A stretch of 64,000 nt of DNA from Polynucleobacter sp. MG-Unter2-18. GTDB lineage: Bacteria > Pseudomonadota > Gammaproteobacteria > Burkholderiales > Burkholderiaceae. The position numbers were made by a program, and so were the translations under genes. Positions 28,458 through 37,190 of the stretch are shown here, in pieces; positions within the stretch are counted from its first letter, which is position 1, and each line of letters opens with the position of its first letter. The stretch covers positions 1,376,192 to 1,440,191 of the forward strand of contig NZ_CP061302.1 of NCBI RefSeq assembly GCF_018687675.1, written 5' to 3'. Below the pieces are notes generated by a model that saw only the letters and a list, made by a program, of their open reading frames with translations, searched no databases and was not told the DNA's origin.

Positions 28458-29867
28458 TTACGCAGCATCTTTGATTGCTAGAGGAATCACCTGACTCTTG
28501 AAGCTTCCAGCCAGTGCTTTTTTCAAGATCTTGTAAATATCCAGATCAAACTCAGCCTCACCTGAATCGGCCAACTCATAGAGCTCTTCTTCGTTGATCG
28601 CCGTACCTAAATAACGCCAACGATCCACTACGTGCATGTGGCCCGCCTCTTTTACTGCCACCGGCCCAGGATATGGCCAGACTTGAACCTGAAATAACTC
28701 CAGAGCAGTTTTGAGTTGAAGATTATGCAAATCGATAGGAGAGCCCCCAATACAGGCGCCGCCACATTGCTTTACTTGATAACCAAAGCAAGCCTTGCCT
28801 TCAATCCGCTTCTCTAGACCAAGCAGCGCCTCACAGAGGCGGTATTTTTTTGCAATGGCTTTAAGGTAGGAATTGGCCTCCCGCTTGCTATAAAACAAGC
28901 CGAACAAGTTTTCTTGAATGCCGGGATCCAATTCACGATGACCCACTAGATTAGGGGTGAGCACACCACCCTCAGCAAGCTCTAATTTCCAGGCGCAGAG
29001 ATCCTTTGAGCGGCGTAGTTTGATGTTCATACTGGGCATGCGCTCTTTAATGAGGCGCGACTCTAAAATCAATGCGCCTAACTCTCCGCTAGTCTCAATC
29101 CAATCGATATCTCTGACTTGCATCGAGAGCTTCATTTCCTTGCGCTGGGTGAGCGCCCCTTGAAAGTGACCCATCACCCTGCTACGCAGAGAAATGCTTT
29201 TACCGATATACAGCGGGATTTGATTCTCACCATAAAAAATGTAGCAGCCCGGCTTTTCTGGAATCGAGTCCACTAGCGCTTTATCAATATTGGGCGGTAA
29301 GCTCGGATTACCAATGAGTTGATTGACCGCCTTGAGAAGCGCTTCACGGCCGAGCTTTTCTTCACAAACGCGCCAAAACTGAAGCAACAAATCAGCGTCA
29401 CCCAATGCACGGTGCCGCGCGCTAATTTTGAGGCGGTGGGCGCTAATGATGGTGTCGAGATTGTGCCTTGCCTGATCAGGAAATAGTAAACGGGAGAGCT
29501 TTACAGTACAAAGTACTTTGGGCTTGAAGTCGATGCCCACCCGCTTAAAAGACGCCTTTAAAAAGCCGTAATCAAAACGGGCGTTGTGAGCTATAAAAAT
29601 CTTCCCCTCGAGCTCGCGAGCAATCTCTGTCGCCAAGCCCTCAAAGGCTGGCTGCTGCCTCACCATCTCAGGGCGAATACCCGTCAAACTTTGAATATTC
29701 TGCGGAATAAATGTCTGGGGATTAATGAGGCTTTCCCAAGTCTCCACTTGATCATGAATCAGCGATTTAATACCAACTTCTGTAATGCGATCGCGCTCGA
29801 AGTTTGAGCCCGTAGTCTCGATGTCAACAAATGCTAATGGGGGATATTCATAGCCACTTGATGACAT
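28458..29867 (-). CDS. DEDDh exonuclease fused to UvrC/Cho-like GIY-YIG nuclease
   Basis: This 469-residue protein joins two nuclease parts. Residues about 10-175 are a DnaQ-like DEDDh 3'-5' exonuclease: F-V-D-I-E-T-T-G, A-H-N-A-R-F-D-Y and H-R-A-L-G-D-A-D. Residues about 205-290 are a GIY-YIG domain as in UvrC/Cho: P-G-C-Y-I-F-Y, Y-I-G-K-S-I-S-L-R-S-R-V and the E-S-x-L-I-K motif, followed by a Cys-bearing region (C-G-G-A-C-I-G). It lacks the UvrC C-terminal endonuclease and HhH, so like Cho it could make only the 3' cut, perhaps followed by trimming. That role is inference. It lies 13 bases downstream of the TPR gene. Confidence 0.87.
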   Translation of the reverse strand: MSSSGYEYPPLAFVDIETTGSNFERDRITEVGIKSLIHDQVETWESLINPQTFIPQNIQSLTGIRPEMVRQQPAFEGLATEIARELEGKIFIAHNARFDYGFLKASFKRVGIDFKPKVLCTVKLSRLLFPDQARHNLDTIISAHRLKISARHRALGDADLLLQFWRVCEEKLGREALLKAVNQLIGNPSLPPNIDKALVDSIPEKPGCYIFYGENQIPLYIGKSISLRSRVMGHFQGALTQRKEMKLSMQVRDIDWIETSGELGALILESRLIKERMPSMNIKLRRSKDLCAWKLELAEGGVLTPNLVGHRELDPGIQENLFGLFYSKREANSYLKAIAKKYRLCEALLGLEKRIEGKACFGYQVKQCGGACIGGSPIDLHNLQLKTALELFQVQVWPYPGPVAVKEAGHMHVVDRWRYLGTAINEEELYELADSGEAEFDLDIYKILKKALAGSFKSQVIPLAIKDAA

Positions 29868-29880
29868 GAGAGCTGAAGAA

Positions 29881-30354
29881 TTACTTTTTACCTTGGTACT
29901 TGGCGATACTCGCTTTCAGGTCGCTGTACTCTTCGCAACCGAAGAGGCAAGCCTTATCGAGTCTTGCCAACATCGCCTCTGCTCCAGGCAAGTCTTTCTT
30001 CATCAAAAGCAACTCACCGTAGTACTCTAAAGCTGATCTATGACTTGGATCAATCTTCAATGCTGCCTGGTAATACTTTTCAGATGAAGCTAAATCTGGT
30101 GGTTGCTTTTTGCGCAAACTGTATCCCATCAGATTGTTCCAGTCTGCAGAGTTGACTTCGTTTGCCGACTGTAATTGCTTTAATGCCTGCTCATAATTAT
30201 TGGATTTGATGCTGGCGCGGGCATCTGTTAGCCAAGCTGGATCAGATTTAGTTGGGGCGCTATCAGCAGCCAAGGAAACCATCCATGGTGCTGTTGCCAG
30301 CAAAAGAGATGCTAATAGTTTACTAGCGAAATTCCATTTCATTATCTGCATCAT
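29881..30354 (-). CDS. Exported tetratricopeptide-repeat protein
   Basis: The 157-residue protein has a signal peptide (cleavage likely after S-L-A-A near residue 30) and about three TPR helix pairs: Y-E-Q-A-L-K-Q-L near 54, Y-Y-Q-A-A-L-K-I-D-P-S-H near 98, and a last repeat with P-G-A-E-A-M-L-A-R-L. Two Cys near the end (C-L-F-G-C) may form a disulfide. TPR proteins act as protein-binding adaptors; the partner is unknown. The start overlaps the Rrf2 stop (ATGA). Confidence 0.78.
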   Translation of the reverse strand: MMQIMKWNFASKLLASLLLATAPWMVSLAADSAPTKSDPAWLTDARASIKSNNYEQALKQLQSANEVNSADWNNLMGYSLRKKQPPDLASSEKYYQAALKIDPSHRSALEYYGELLLMKKDLPGAEAMLARLDKACLFGCEEYSDLKASIAKYQGKK

Positions 30355-30935
30355 GAAGGTCTTTGTTGTTGTCCTGCTTTTTGTAAGTAGTCACCAAAAC
30401 TAAAAATCGAATTGGGTCCCAGAGGTACGTCTTCCACCTTCTTAAATGGCGCTTTGATTACTCTTTGCACCTCACCTTTAGAGGGCTTTTCAATTCTAAA
30501 TTCGGAGTAAACAAAAGCCTGACGCTCAGGAGCAGTTTTCGCTTCGCTAAATCGCGGTACGTAATCTTTAATAGCATCGGAGAGCTTCACATTGGCCATA
30601 CAGCTGAGCATATAAGTCTCCAAAGATTGATAGAGCTCACTAGCGATATCGCAAGCCTCAACTTTGCGCTTTTTGATGTAGTTCATTGCTAGGACCACAT
30701 CTTTAATAGTGACCTTACCGGGATCCTGCAACAAGGTGTAACCCCCATTGCGACCTTTTGTACCCTTCACGATTCCAGCTGCACGCAATGCGCTGAGTAA
30801 TAACTCTATTCTGCTCACCGATAATTTTTGACGCTGCGCGAGTTCCAAGCCAGTGACTGGCTGAACACCATTTGAATGAGATGCAATATCAACCAGGGTA
30901 TTGAGGGCGGCTTTTACTGCTGTATTAACGTTCAT
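30351..30935 (-). CDS. Rrf2-family transcriptional regulator
   Basis: The 194-residue protein has the Rrf2 winged helix (about 1-85, with R-I-E-L-L-L-S-A-L-R-A-A-G-I-V and G-R-N-G-G-Y-T-L). Only two Cys lie in the usual ligand region (near 102 and 116), far from the C-x5-C-x5-C pattern of IscR, so binding of an Fe-S cluster in the IscR way is unlikely. A charged 70-residue C-terminal tail is extra. It is coupled by overlap to the TPR gene; the target is unknown. Confidence 0.82.
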   Translation of the reverse strand: MNVNTAVKAALNTLVDIASHSNGVQPVTGLELAQRQKLSVSRIELLLSALRAAGIVKGTKGRNGGYTLLQDPGKVTIKDVVLAMNYIKKRKVEACDIASELYQSLETYMLSCMANVKLSDAIKDYVPRFSEAKTAPERQAFVYSEFRIEKPSKGEVQRVIKAPFKKVEDVPLGPNSIFSFGDYLQKAGQQQRPS

Positions 30936-31034
30936 AATGGATTTAGCAAATATGTTGAATTAAGCAAAGTATCGAGTTGAATCCATATTTCTGCAGAGAG
31001 CCAAGTTTTAACCCTCTTGAACTCATGGTTGTAG

Positions 31035-31463
31035 TCAACCCAAGTAAGGCTTGAGCTCAGCAATCAGATTTTTAAACTGTTCTCGCCTGAGAAACTGGCC
31101 AACCTCAACCCTCTGACCGGTCTGCTCAACAAAAAATACCTTTTGATGCTCTTCTGGATGCGACAGCCTGACCCAACGGGTATTAAATTCAGTTACCGAC
31201 TCTTTGTAGGCAATAAATTTCCTGACCAATAAGCGGGTACCGCTGATTTCTATCTCCTCATAATCCAAAGCATGTCGGCAGTAGATCAAAAAGCCCGCAG
31301 TGACTGCAGTTAACTCTATTGCAGTAAAGATCAGGATAATTTTTACGCCAGCCAACAAAAAGCCGGTTGCTACGGTTAAGGAAAGACAAACCAAGGCGAT
31401 ATAAAACTTGAGCAATTGACTCGGGGTCAATGCGCAATTGCGCCTCATCTTCCAGATTTTCAT
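31035..31463 (-). CDS. DUF2244 family membrane protein
   Basis: The 142-residue protein starts with the R-R-N-C-A-L-T-P-S-Q-L motif of DUF2244, followed by two membrane helices (about 20-38 and 43-61) and a cytosolic part with F-N-T-R-W-V-R-L. Function is unknown; in many proteobacteria relatives sit near cytochrome c oxidase genes, but none are here. The tiny gene at 31496-31648 lies just upstream on the same strand. Confidence 0.78.
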   Translation of the reverse strand: MKIWKMRRNCALTPSQLLKFYIALVCLSLTVATGFLLAGVKIILIFTAIELTAVTAGFLIYCRHALDYEEIEISGTRLLVRKFIAYKESVTEFNTRWVRLSHPEEHQKVFFVEQTGQRVEVGQFLRREQFKNLIAELKPYLG

Positions 31464-31495
31464 TCTTTAATGTCAGCCTCAGTCAGACTTGAAGT

Positions 31496-31648
31496 CTAGT
31501 GCTTGGCAGATTGAGCTTGTTTGGCCTTTTCCAGCTGATCAGCACTACGTTGCTGAAAATCAACCATGGTGTGGTAGCCCATTTGGTAGCAAGGGCAATG
31601 TTTACCCAAAATCCAGCGTGCGAGCTTAACCCGTAACTTTTGCATCAT
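31496..31648 (-). CDS. Small basic protein of 50 residues, unknown function
   Basis: A short frame begins ATG-ATG seven bases after a strong AGGAG ribosome site and runs 50 codons to TAG. The product starts M-M-Q-K-L-R-V-K-L-A-R-W-I-L-G, has a C-P-C motif at residues 18-20, and a helical Gln/Lys/Ala-rich C-terminal half. The amphipathic, basic start could bind membrane or nucleic acid. I recognise no family. The ribosome site and clean codon pattern support it; there is no database evidence. It ends 32 bases before the DUF2244 gene and may be its operon partner. Confidence 0.6.
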   Translation of the reverse strand: MMQKLRVKLARWILGKHCPCYQMGYHTMVDFQQRSADQLEKAKQAQSAKH

Positions 31649-31760
31649 GTTTATTCTCCTGTGAGTACTCTATATTTTGGCTGAAATCCAGGATTACTGC
31701 TGAGCACGGTGCCATTTCGACCGCTCAGCAAACTAAACGTAAATCCTTTAAATTAAACGC

Positions 31761-32408
31761 ATGACAACACCTTCTCTGACAGCCCGCTGGATTCCGCTTT
31801 TCCCTTTGGGGACTACCCTCTTTCCAGGCGGTGTAATTGCCCTCAAAATCTTTGAAGCGCGTTATTTAGATATGATGAAGCGATGCCTGCGCGAAGATAC
31901 TCCTTTTGGGGTTATCAGCATTCTTGATAACAAACCAATTGAGTCAAATGCCGATGCAGTTGCCAACTTTTCAAATATTGGCACCTTAGCAAAATTAGAA
32001 GAATTTGATCCGATTCAGCCAGCGCTGTATATGACCAAGTCTTATGGAACGCAACGCTTTAAAGTGCTCAATATCAAGCAAGAAGCTGATGGCTTATGGA
32101 TGGGCCAAGTTGAACTCATGGATGCTGACCCAGAAATGCCATTGGCAAAAGAGCATGAAAAGGTAGCCTCGCTGTTGAATGAGATTATTGCTGTTATCAA
32201 AAGGGAAGATTTAATGGGGGAAGATGCGTTCAAGATGCCGATGAACCCAGATGATTGTGGTTGGGTATCTAACCGATTGGCTGAGCTCTTGCCGCTCCCC
32301 CCAGCTCAGAAGAACCACTTGCTTGCTCAAAGCAATCCCAGAATCCGGCTCGATTTAATATCAGAGATCATTGAGGATGATGGCTTGCGTAATATCGTAA
32401 TTCATTAG
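31761..32408 (+). CDS. LON substrate-binding-domain protein
   Basis: The 215-residue protein matches the N-terminal substrate-binding domain of Lon without ATPase or protease: I-P-L-F-P-L-G-T-T-L-F-P-G-G near residue 12, then I-F-E-A-R-Y-L-D-M and F-G-V-I. Stand-alone members are common in proteobacteria and are thought to bind unfolded or substrate proteins. It is followed after 4 bases by the DUF2236 gene. Confidence 0.85.
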   Translation: MTTPSLTARWIPLFPLGTTLFPGGVIALKIFEARYLDMMKRCLREDTPFGVISILDNKPIESNADAVANFSNIGTLAKLEEFDPIQPALYMTKSYGTQRFKVLNIKQEADGLWMGQVELMDADPEMPLAKEHEKVASLLNEIIAVIKREDLMGEDAFKMPMNPDDCGWVSNRLAELLPLPPAQKNHLLAQSNPRIRLDLISEIIEDDGLRNIVIH

Positions 32409-32412
32409 CAAC

Positions 32413-33282
32413 ATGATTGATGAACTCATTCGTCGGTCAATTCGAGAAATGGTGGGTGGTGGCGGTCCACCCGTAGCATTTCTGGAGCCCCCTGGTGATA
32501 GAGGTCTATTTGGCCCGGAGTCTGTAGCTTGGAAGGTGCATGCGGATTTTATTTCCATGATGATCGGCGGCATTAGCTCGCTGGTATTGCAAGCCCTCCA
32601 TCCAAAGGCACTCGCTGGTGTATGGGATCACTCCAGCTTCAGGCAAGACCTTAAAGGTAGATTAGGAAGAACGGCATTCTTCATTGCCGCAACTACTTAC
32701 GGCTCGCATGAGATGGCGGATAAAGCCATCAATCGTGTTAATCAAATTCATCAAAAGGTCACCGGGTTTGATGAATTCAATCAACCCTATAGAGCAGATG
32801 ATCCAGAACTACTTGCGTGGGTTCACCTGACAGAAACTCGGAGTTTTATGTGCTCATATGAGCCATACCGAAGTGAAGCTTTAATTCCAAAGCAAAAAGA
32901 TCAGTATTTCGCAGAAATGAAAATGCTCGGGGAGAGATTGGGGGCGATTGATCTACCCGACACCTATGCTGGTACAGAGCAAGCTATCAGGCAATATATC
33001 CCCCAACTTCACTACGGGGAGAGGGCTAAAAGTATTATTGGAATGCTCGATCACTTCCCTAGTTCGCTTAGCGCCAAACCTTTCGTAAGTCTGATCAGTC
33101 GGGCAGGCTTTCTCAATTTACCTGATTGGGCATATCCGATTATTCAGCGGCCCCAACCAAGTCGGCTAGAGCGACTGGCCGTGCAATCTTCTATTCGACT
33201 GATGGCAATTCCTGTGAGGGAAGCACTAAAAGATGGTGTAGCTGCTCACTCGCTCCGTAGAGTTTACGGATCAACTAAATAA
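32413..33282 (+). CDS. DUF2236/oxygenase MpaB-like protein
   Basis: The 289-residue protein has the DUF2236 features G-G-I-S-S-L-V-L-Q-A-L-H-P near residues 51-63, D-H-S-S-F and L-L-A-W-V-H-L-T-E-T near 136-145. Some relatives are haem-dependent oxygenases (latex-clearing protein Lcp, MpaB), and the conserved His residues fit haem binding. Substrate is unknown. It is coupled to the LON-domain gene by a 4-base gap. Confidence 0.82.
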   Translation: MIDELIRRSIREMVGGGGPPVAFLEPPGDRGLFGPESVAWKVHADFISMMIGGISSLVLQALHPKALAGVWDHSSFRQDLKGRLGRTAFFIAATTYGSHEMADKAINRVNQIHQKVTGFDEFNQPYRADDPELLAWVHLTETRSFMCSYEPYRSEALIPKQKDQYFAEMKMLGERLGAIDLPDTYAGTEQAIRQYIPQLHYGERAKSIIGMLDHFPSSLSAKPFVSLISRAGFLNLPDWAYPIIQRPQPSRLERLAVQSSIRLMAIPVREALKDGVAAHSLRRVYGSTK

Positions 33283-33289
33283 GGGGATC

Positions 33290-33463
33290 CTAGGATTCAG
33301 GTTTAGGATTTGTAGACTCAGAATCAGAAGGCTGGCTTTTTGCAGACATAAGGGGCGGCGCGCTCATTTTCTCGCCATCCCACACTTGGCCACACCAGCA
33401 TTCCCCTGCTTCATTAATAATGCAAACCCCTGAGCCGCAGCATCGTTTATCGGGCGCTTTCAT
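33290..33463 (-). CDS. Small Cys-rich protein of 57 residues, unknown function
   Basis: The frame starts at the ATG at 33463, preceded by an AGAGGT ribosome site, and codes for a product with five Cys in the first half (K-R-C-C-G-S-G-V-C then C-W-C-G). The spacing suggests a small metal-binding knuckle, probably zinc. The second half is Ser/Pro-rich and likely disordered. I do not recognise a family. It is convergent with the DUF2236 gene, 7 bases apart. Confidence 0.65.
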   Translation of the reverse strand: MKAPDKRCCGSGVCIINEAGECWCGQVWDGEKMSAPPLMSAKSQPSDSESTNPKPES

Positions 33464-33554
33464 AATCAACCTCTTAGTCCTGAACAATTCATAATGCAGT
33501 CTATTCTAGGGTTTTTATTGAAATAACGTGCAACCCTAGATTTATTAGCAAAAA

Positions 33555-34178
33555 ATGCAAAGCCCCTTATTCGAACCCTCAGAATCATCCGACCCAATCT
33601 GCCTATTGGAGAGGGATGGTCGGGCTGAGTACTTCAGTCATTTTTATAAAATGCATGAATCTGATCATTTTTTTGAAAGCTTGCTGCATTCTCTTAACTG
33701 GCAAGCGGACCAAATCACTATGTTTGGCAAGTTAGTGACAACCGCGAGAAAAGTTGCTTGGGTGGGAGACCCCCAATGCCGTTATACCTACTCGGGCATC
33801 GAAAAAATTCCTCAGGACTGGACGGCGGAGTTACTTCAAATCAAGCATCAACTTGAAGATATGACCGGCTATAGCTATAACTCTTGCTTACTCAATCTCT
33901 ATCACAATGGCGATGAAGGTATGGGTTGGCACAGTGATAATGAAAAAGAGTTGGATAGCACAACTCCGATCGCATCAATCAGCTTGGGTGCTCGCCGTAA
34001 ATTTGCATTTCGTCATAAGCAGGATAAAACGACTGTGTCAGTATTTCTTGATCACGGTAGCCTTCTCATCATGCATGCCCCTGTTCAAGATCACTGGCAT
34101 CATAGCCTTCTGAAAACCAAGACTGTGATGAGTCCACGTATCAATCTCACCTTTCGCAAAATACTTCCCAGAATATGA
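33555..34178 (+). CDS. AlkB-like 2-oxoglutarate/Fe(II) dioxygenase
   Basis: The 207-residue protein has the Fe ligands in W-H-S-D-N-E (about residues 126-131) and a distal His in Q-D-H-W-H-H (about 179), with the R-I-N-L-T-F-R motif that binds 2-oxoglutarate near the end. These match AlkB proteins that remove alkyl groups from bases, close to the ALKBH2-type. Coupled to the next gene by an ATGA overlap. The substrate (DNA, RNA or protein) is not proven. Confidence 0.9.
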   Translation: MQSPLFEPSESSDPICLLERDGRAEYFSHFYKMHESDHFFESLLHSLNWQADQITMFGKLVTTARKVAWVGDPQCRYTYSGIEKIPQDWTAELLQIKHQLEDMTGYSYNSCLLNLYHNGDEGMGWHSDNEKELDSTTPIASISLGARRKFAFRHKQDKTTVSVFLDHGSLLIMHAPVQDHWHHSLLKTKTVMSPRINLTFRKILPRI

Positions 34179-35164
34179 ACGGCAGCAAAGCAATCAATCG
34201 GGTAGCGGTCATTGGCGCAGGAATGGCAGGCCTCGCTTGTGCAAAGGAATTACAGTCACACGGTATATCGGTAGACGTCTTTGAAAAGAGTCGTGGTCCA
34301 AGTGGACGCATGAGTACGCGTCGCGCTCAAGACTGGACTGCTGATCATGGTGCCCAGTACTTTACTGCCAGAGATCCTCGTTTTATCGAAGAAGTAGAAA
34401 GTTGGCTTCAGGCCGGTACCGCAGCTATTTGGGAACCGAAACTTAAGGTATACGAATCCAAGACATGGCGTGATAGTCACTCACAAGATATTCGCTATGT
34501 TGGTACCCCTCATATGAATTCAACAGGCAAGTATCTTGCTGAAGGACTCTCCATTCAATATGAGAGAACCATTTCTCAGTTGGAGCGTAGGGATGATCAG
34601 TGGCATTTACAGTGCAGTGAAGCCGATGAAATTACAGCACTATATGATTTTGTCGTATTGGCCATACCCGCACCTCAGGCAAGCACTCTGCTTAAGGGTC
34701 TTGATAGTAGAGCCGCAGATATCGCTGACACGGCACAGATGAAGGCCTGCTGGACCATGATGGCGCACCTTCCGAATCAGCTCAATAGAGATTTTGATGC
34801 AGCATTTGTTAATAAAGAAATCATTAGCTGGATTTGTCAAAACGGATCAAAGCCAATGCGTCAGGGAAGCACGTGGACTATCCATGGAAGCCCTGACTGG
34901 AGTCAAGAGCATGTTGAGTTAAGTAAAGAGGATGCTCAATACCAAATGGTGCAGTGCCTGACAGCACTAGGCTTTAATTGCGAGGGCGCCGATATCAGCA
35001 TGCACCGCTGGCGCTATGCCAGTGGGAGCCTAGAAAATGGAATTGGATATTTATTGCTACCTACTATTGGCCTAGGGCTTTGTGGAGACTGGCTCAATGG
35101 TGGCAGAGTCGAGGGTGCCTGGCTCAGCGGCTTTAATCTAGCTTTAGCACTCAAGCAGATATAA
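34175..35164 (+). CDS. Renalase-like FAD-dependent oxidoreductase
   Basis: The 329-residue protein has an N-terminal FAD fold (V-I-G-A-G-M-A-G-L-A-C-A at about 12-23, then E-K-S-R-G-P-S-G-R-M-S-T-R-R) and the D-H-G-A-Q-Y-F-T-A-R motif typical of renalase-type NAD(P)/FAD oxidoreductases. In bacteria such enzymes oxidise off-form dihydro-NAD(P) isomers. The gene overlaps the AlkB-like gene and ends 7 bases from the convergent moaE. Confidence 0.87.
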   Translation: MNGSKAINRVAVIGAGMAGLACAKELQSHGISVDVFEKSRGPSGRMSTRRAQDWTADHGAQYFTARDPRFIEEVESWLQAGTAAIWEPKLKVYESKTWRDSHSQDIRYVGTPHMNSTGKYLAEGLSIQYERTISQLERRDDQWHLQCSEADEITALYDFVVLAIPAPQASTLLKGLDSRAADIADTAQMKACWTMMAHLPNQLNRDFDAAFVNKEIISWICQNGSKPMRQGSTWTIHGSPDWSQEHVELSKEDAQYQMVQCLTALGFNCEGADISMHRWRYASGSLENGIGYLLLPTIGLGLCGDWLNGGRVEGAWLSGFNLALALKQI

Positions 35165-35171
35165 AGCCAAA

Positions 35172-35630
35172 CTAATTCCAGCGTGCCATTGCAGTATCGT
35201 CAGTCACGCGGGCATCCACCCATTTGCTACCTTGTGGTGTTTCTTCTTTTTTCCAAAATGGTGCTGCTGTCTTTAAGTAGTCCATGATGAATTCACAGGC
35301 AGCAAATGCTTCACCTCGGTGAGCGCTAGTGACTACTACCAAAACAATTTGATCTTCAGGAAGAAGCGGTCCCACTCGATGGATGACTAGTGTCTTATAA
35401 AGATCCCAGCGGCCTCTAGCTTGCATGATGATTTCTTCTAGGGATTTTTCTGTCATACCAGGGTAGTGCTCCAGAGTCATACCTTGAACTTGACTACCAT
35501 CATTCATATCTCGGACAGTGCCCAAGAAAGTCACCACTGCACCCACTCGGGGATCATCCTTACGCAGGACCTTCACCTCAGTTGTTAGATCAAAGTCAGC
35601 TTCTTGAATGCGGATGAAATCATTCTGCAT
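35172..35630 (-). CDS. moaE: Molybdopterin synthase catalytic subunit
   Basis: The 152-residue protein has the MoaE motifs G-A-V-V-T-F-L-G-T-V-R, L-E-H-Y-P-G-M, H-R-V-G and the late K-K-E-E-T Lys pair. With MoaD thiocarboxylate it inserts two sulfurs into precursor Z. The start at 35630 directly follows the moaD stop; the longer frame to 35696 overlaps moaD and is rejected. Confidence 0.94.
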   Translation of the reverse strand: MQNDFIRIQEADFDLTTEVKVLRKDDPRVGAVVTFLGTVRDMNDGSQVQGMTLEHYPGMTEKSLEEIIMQARGRWDLYKTLVIHRVGPLLPEDQIVLVVVTSAHRGEAFAACEFIMDYLKTAAPFWKKEETPQGSKWVDARVTDDTAMARWN

Positions 35631-35631
35631 C

Positions 35632-35889
35632 TTAGCCGCCAGTAACCGGAGGAAAGAAAGCGACTTCGGCACCCTCCACCAAAGGCGTCGAGTCACTCAT
35701 CATCTCTTGATTTAATGCGCAACGAATCACTTTGCCACTTGCTAACACTTCAGCCCAAGGATCTCCCCGTTGAACAAGGTAGCTTCTTAAGTCGGCAATA
35801 GTTTTTACTTCGGGTGGAGTATCAATACTCTCACCAGAAAGTCCGAGACCCTCTCTTAAGGAGGCAAAGAATCGTAATTCAAGTTTCAT
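35632..35889 (-). CDS. moaD: Molybdopterin synthase sulfur-carrier subunit
   Basis: The 85-residue ubiquitin-like protein ends in the required Gly-Gly (F-P-P-V-T-G-G), where the thiocarboxylate is formed. It lies between moeA and moaE in a three-gene molybdenum cofactor operon. Confidence 0.94.
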   Translation of the reverse strand: MKLELRFFASLREGLGLSGESIDTPPEVKTIADLRSYLVQRGDPWAEVLASGKVIRCALNQEMMSDSTPLVEGAEVAFFPPVTGG

Positions 35890-35907
35890 ATCAGAATCGT
35901 AATACGA

Positions 35908-37173
35908 CTAGGAAAGAAGTGCACTAAATGGAATGTACTTCACCATATCGCCAGACTTGACTGCTTGGCCAGGTAGACAATCTACTAAGCCATCCCCCCA
36001 AGAGGCGCTAGTCAGCACCCCAGAGCTTTGATTGGGGAACAGATCCAAACCGCCCTGCGCATTGATCTTGACCCTCAGAAACTCGTTACGACGATCGGCT
36101 TTGAGCCAATCAAAGTCGGCGCGCATGGGGTAAGACTGCGGTAAGCCTGCATCACGCCCCTGTAACTTGAGAATAAATGGGCGTACAAATAATAGAAAAG
36201 TCACAAAACTCGATACCGGATTACCAGGCAAACCGATAAACCAAGTTTCAGCTGCAGTTTTCGCTTCGACCGCATTACTTTTTGAACTATCTGATTTTCG
36301 GACAGCACCAAAAGCTAAAGGCTTGCCAGGCTTAATAGCAATCTGCCAGAGATCCAGCCTGCCTTCAGCGCTCACTGCAGGCTTAATGTGATCTTCTTCG
36401 CCAACGGAGACGCCACCAGACGTAATGATTAAGTCATGATCTTTGCTTGCCTTACGCAGAGTTTCTTTCGTGGCCTCAAGACTATCAGGAACAATTCCGA
36501 AATCAGTGGCATCGCAACCTAAGGATTTGATGCACGCTAATAGTGTGTCGCGATTGGAGTTATAGATACCGCCTGGTTTAAGTGGTTCACCTGGCAGGGA
36601 AAGTTCGTCACCAGTGAAAAATGCAGCAACCCTCACCTTACGTTTTACAGTTAAATGCGTTAAGCCGGCAGAGGCAGCAACTCCAAGTTCTTGCGGCCGC
36701 AGATAAGCGCCTGCAGTAAGAGCTGTTTTGCCTGCAGTCAGATCTTCGCCTCTGCGACGAATCCATTGGCCTGATGTTGGTGCGATATTGACCTGCACTT
36801 GGTGGCTTGCTCCTTCAGGAGTCGAGCAGTCTTCTTGCATGACAACGGCATCAGCACCAGGTGGCACAGGGGCACCAGTAAATATTCTGGCAGCAGTGCC
36901 AGGCTCGAGCTGAGTTCCCATAGAGCCCGCCGGAATACGTTGCGCAATTGTGAGTGTTTGGCCTGGTGTATGAGTATCCGCTGTTCGCACTGCGTAACCA
37001 TCCATTGAGGTGTTATCGAGTGGAGGTACATCTACAAGGCTATTTACGCTTTCCGCTAGTACACGACCTAAAGCAGATTGCATCGCAAGTGTTTCAGTTT
37101 CGCTCACAGGCTTTGCGTGAGAAAGTAAGTGATCTAAAGCCTGCTGAGCAGTCAACATCGGAGGCTTAGTCAT
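35908..37173 (-). CDS. moeA: Molybdopterin molybdenumtransferase
   Basis: The 421-residue protein inserts molybdate into adenylylated molybdopterin. Visible motifs are D-N-T-S-M-D-G-Y-A (about 52-60), F-T-G-A-P-V-P-P-G-A-D-A-V, T-S-G-G-V-S-V-G and G-L-P-G-N-P-V-S. It is the first gene of moeA-moaD-moaE and follows thrC by 17 bases, so it may be read through from there. Confidence 0.95.
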   Translation of the reverse strand: MTKPPMLTAQQALDHLLSHAKPVSETETLAMQSALGRVLAESVNSLVDVPPLDNTSMDGYAVRTADTHTPGQTLTIAQRIPAGSMGTQLEPGTAARIFTGAPVPPGADAVVMQEDCSTPEGASHQVQVNIAPTSGQWIRRRGEDLTAGKTALTAGAYLRPQELGVAASAGLTHLTVKRKVRVAAFFTGDELSLPGEPLKPGGIYNSNRDTLLACIKSLGCDATDFGIVPDSLEATKETLRKASKDHDLIITSGGVSVGEEDHIKPAVSAEGRLDLWQIAIKPGKPLAFGAVRKSDSSKSNAVEAKTAAETWFIGLPGNPVSSFVTFLLFVRPFILKLQGRDAGLPQSYPMRADFDWLKADRRNEFLRVKINAQGGLDLFPNQSSGVLTSASWGDGLVDCLPGQAVKSGDMVKYIPFSALLS

Positions 37174-37190
37174 AGCAATGGATTTCTGAG

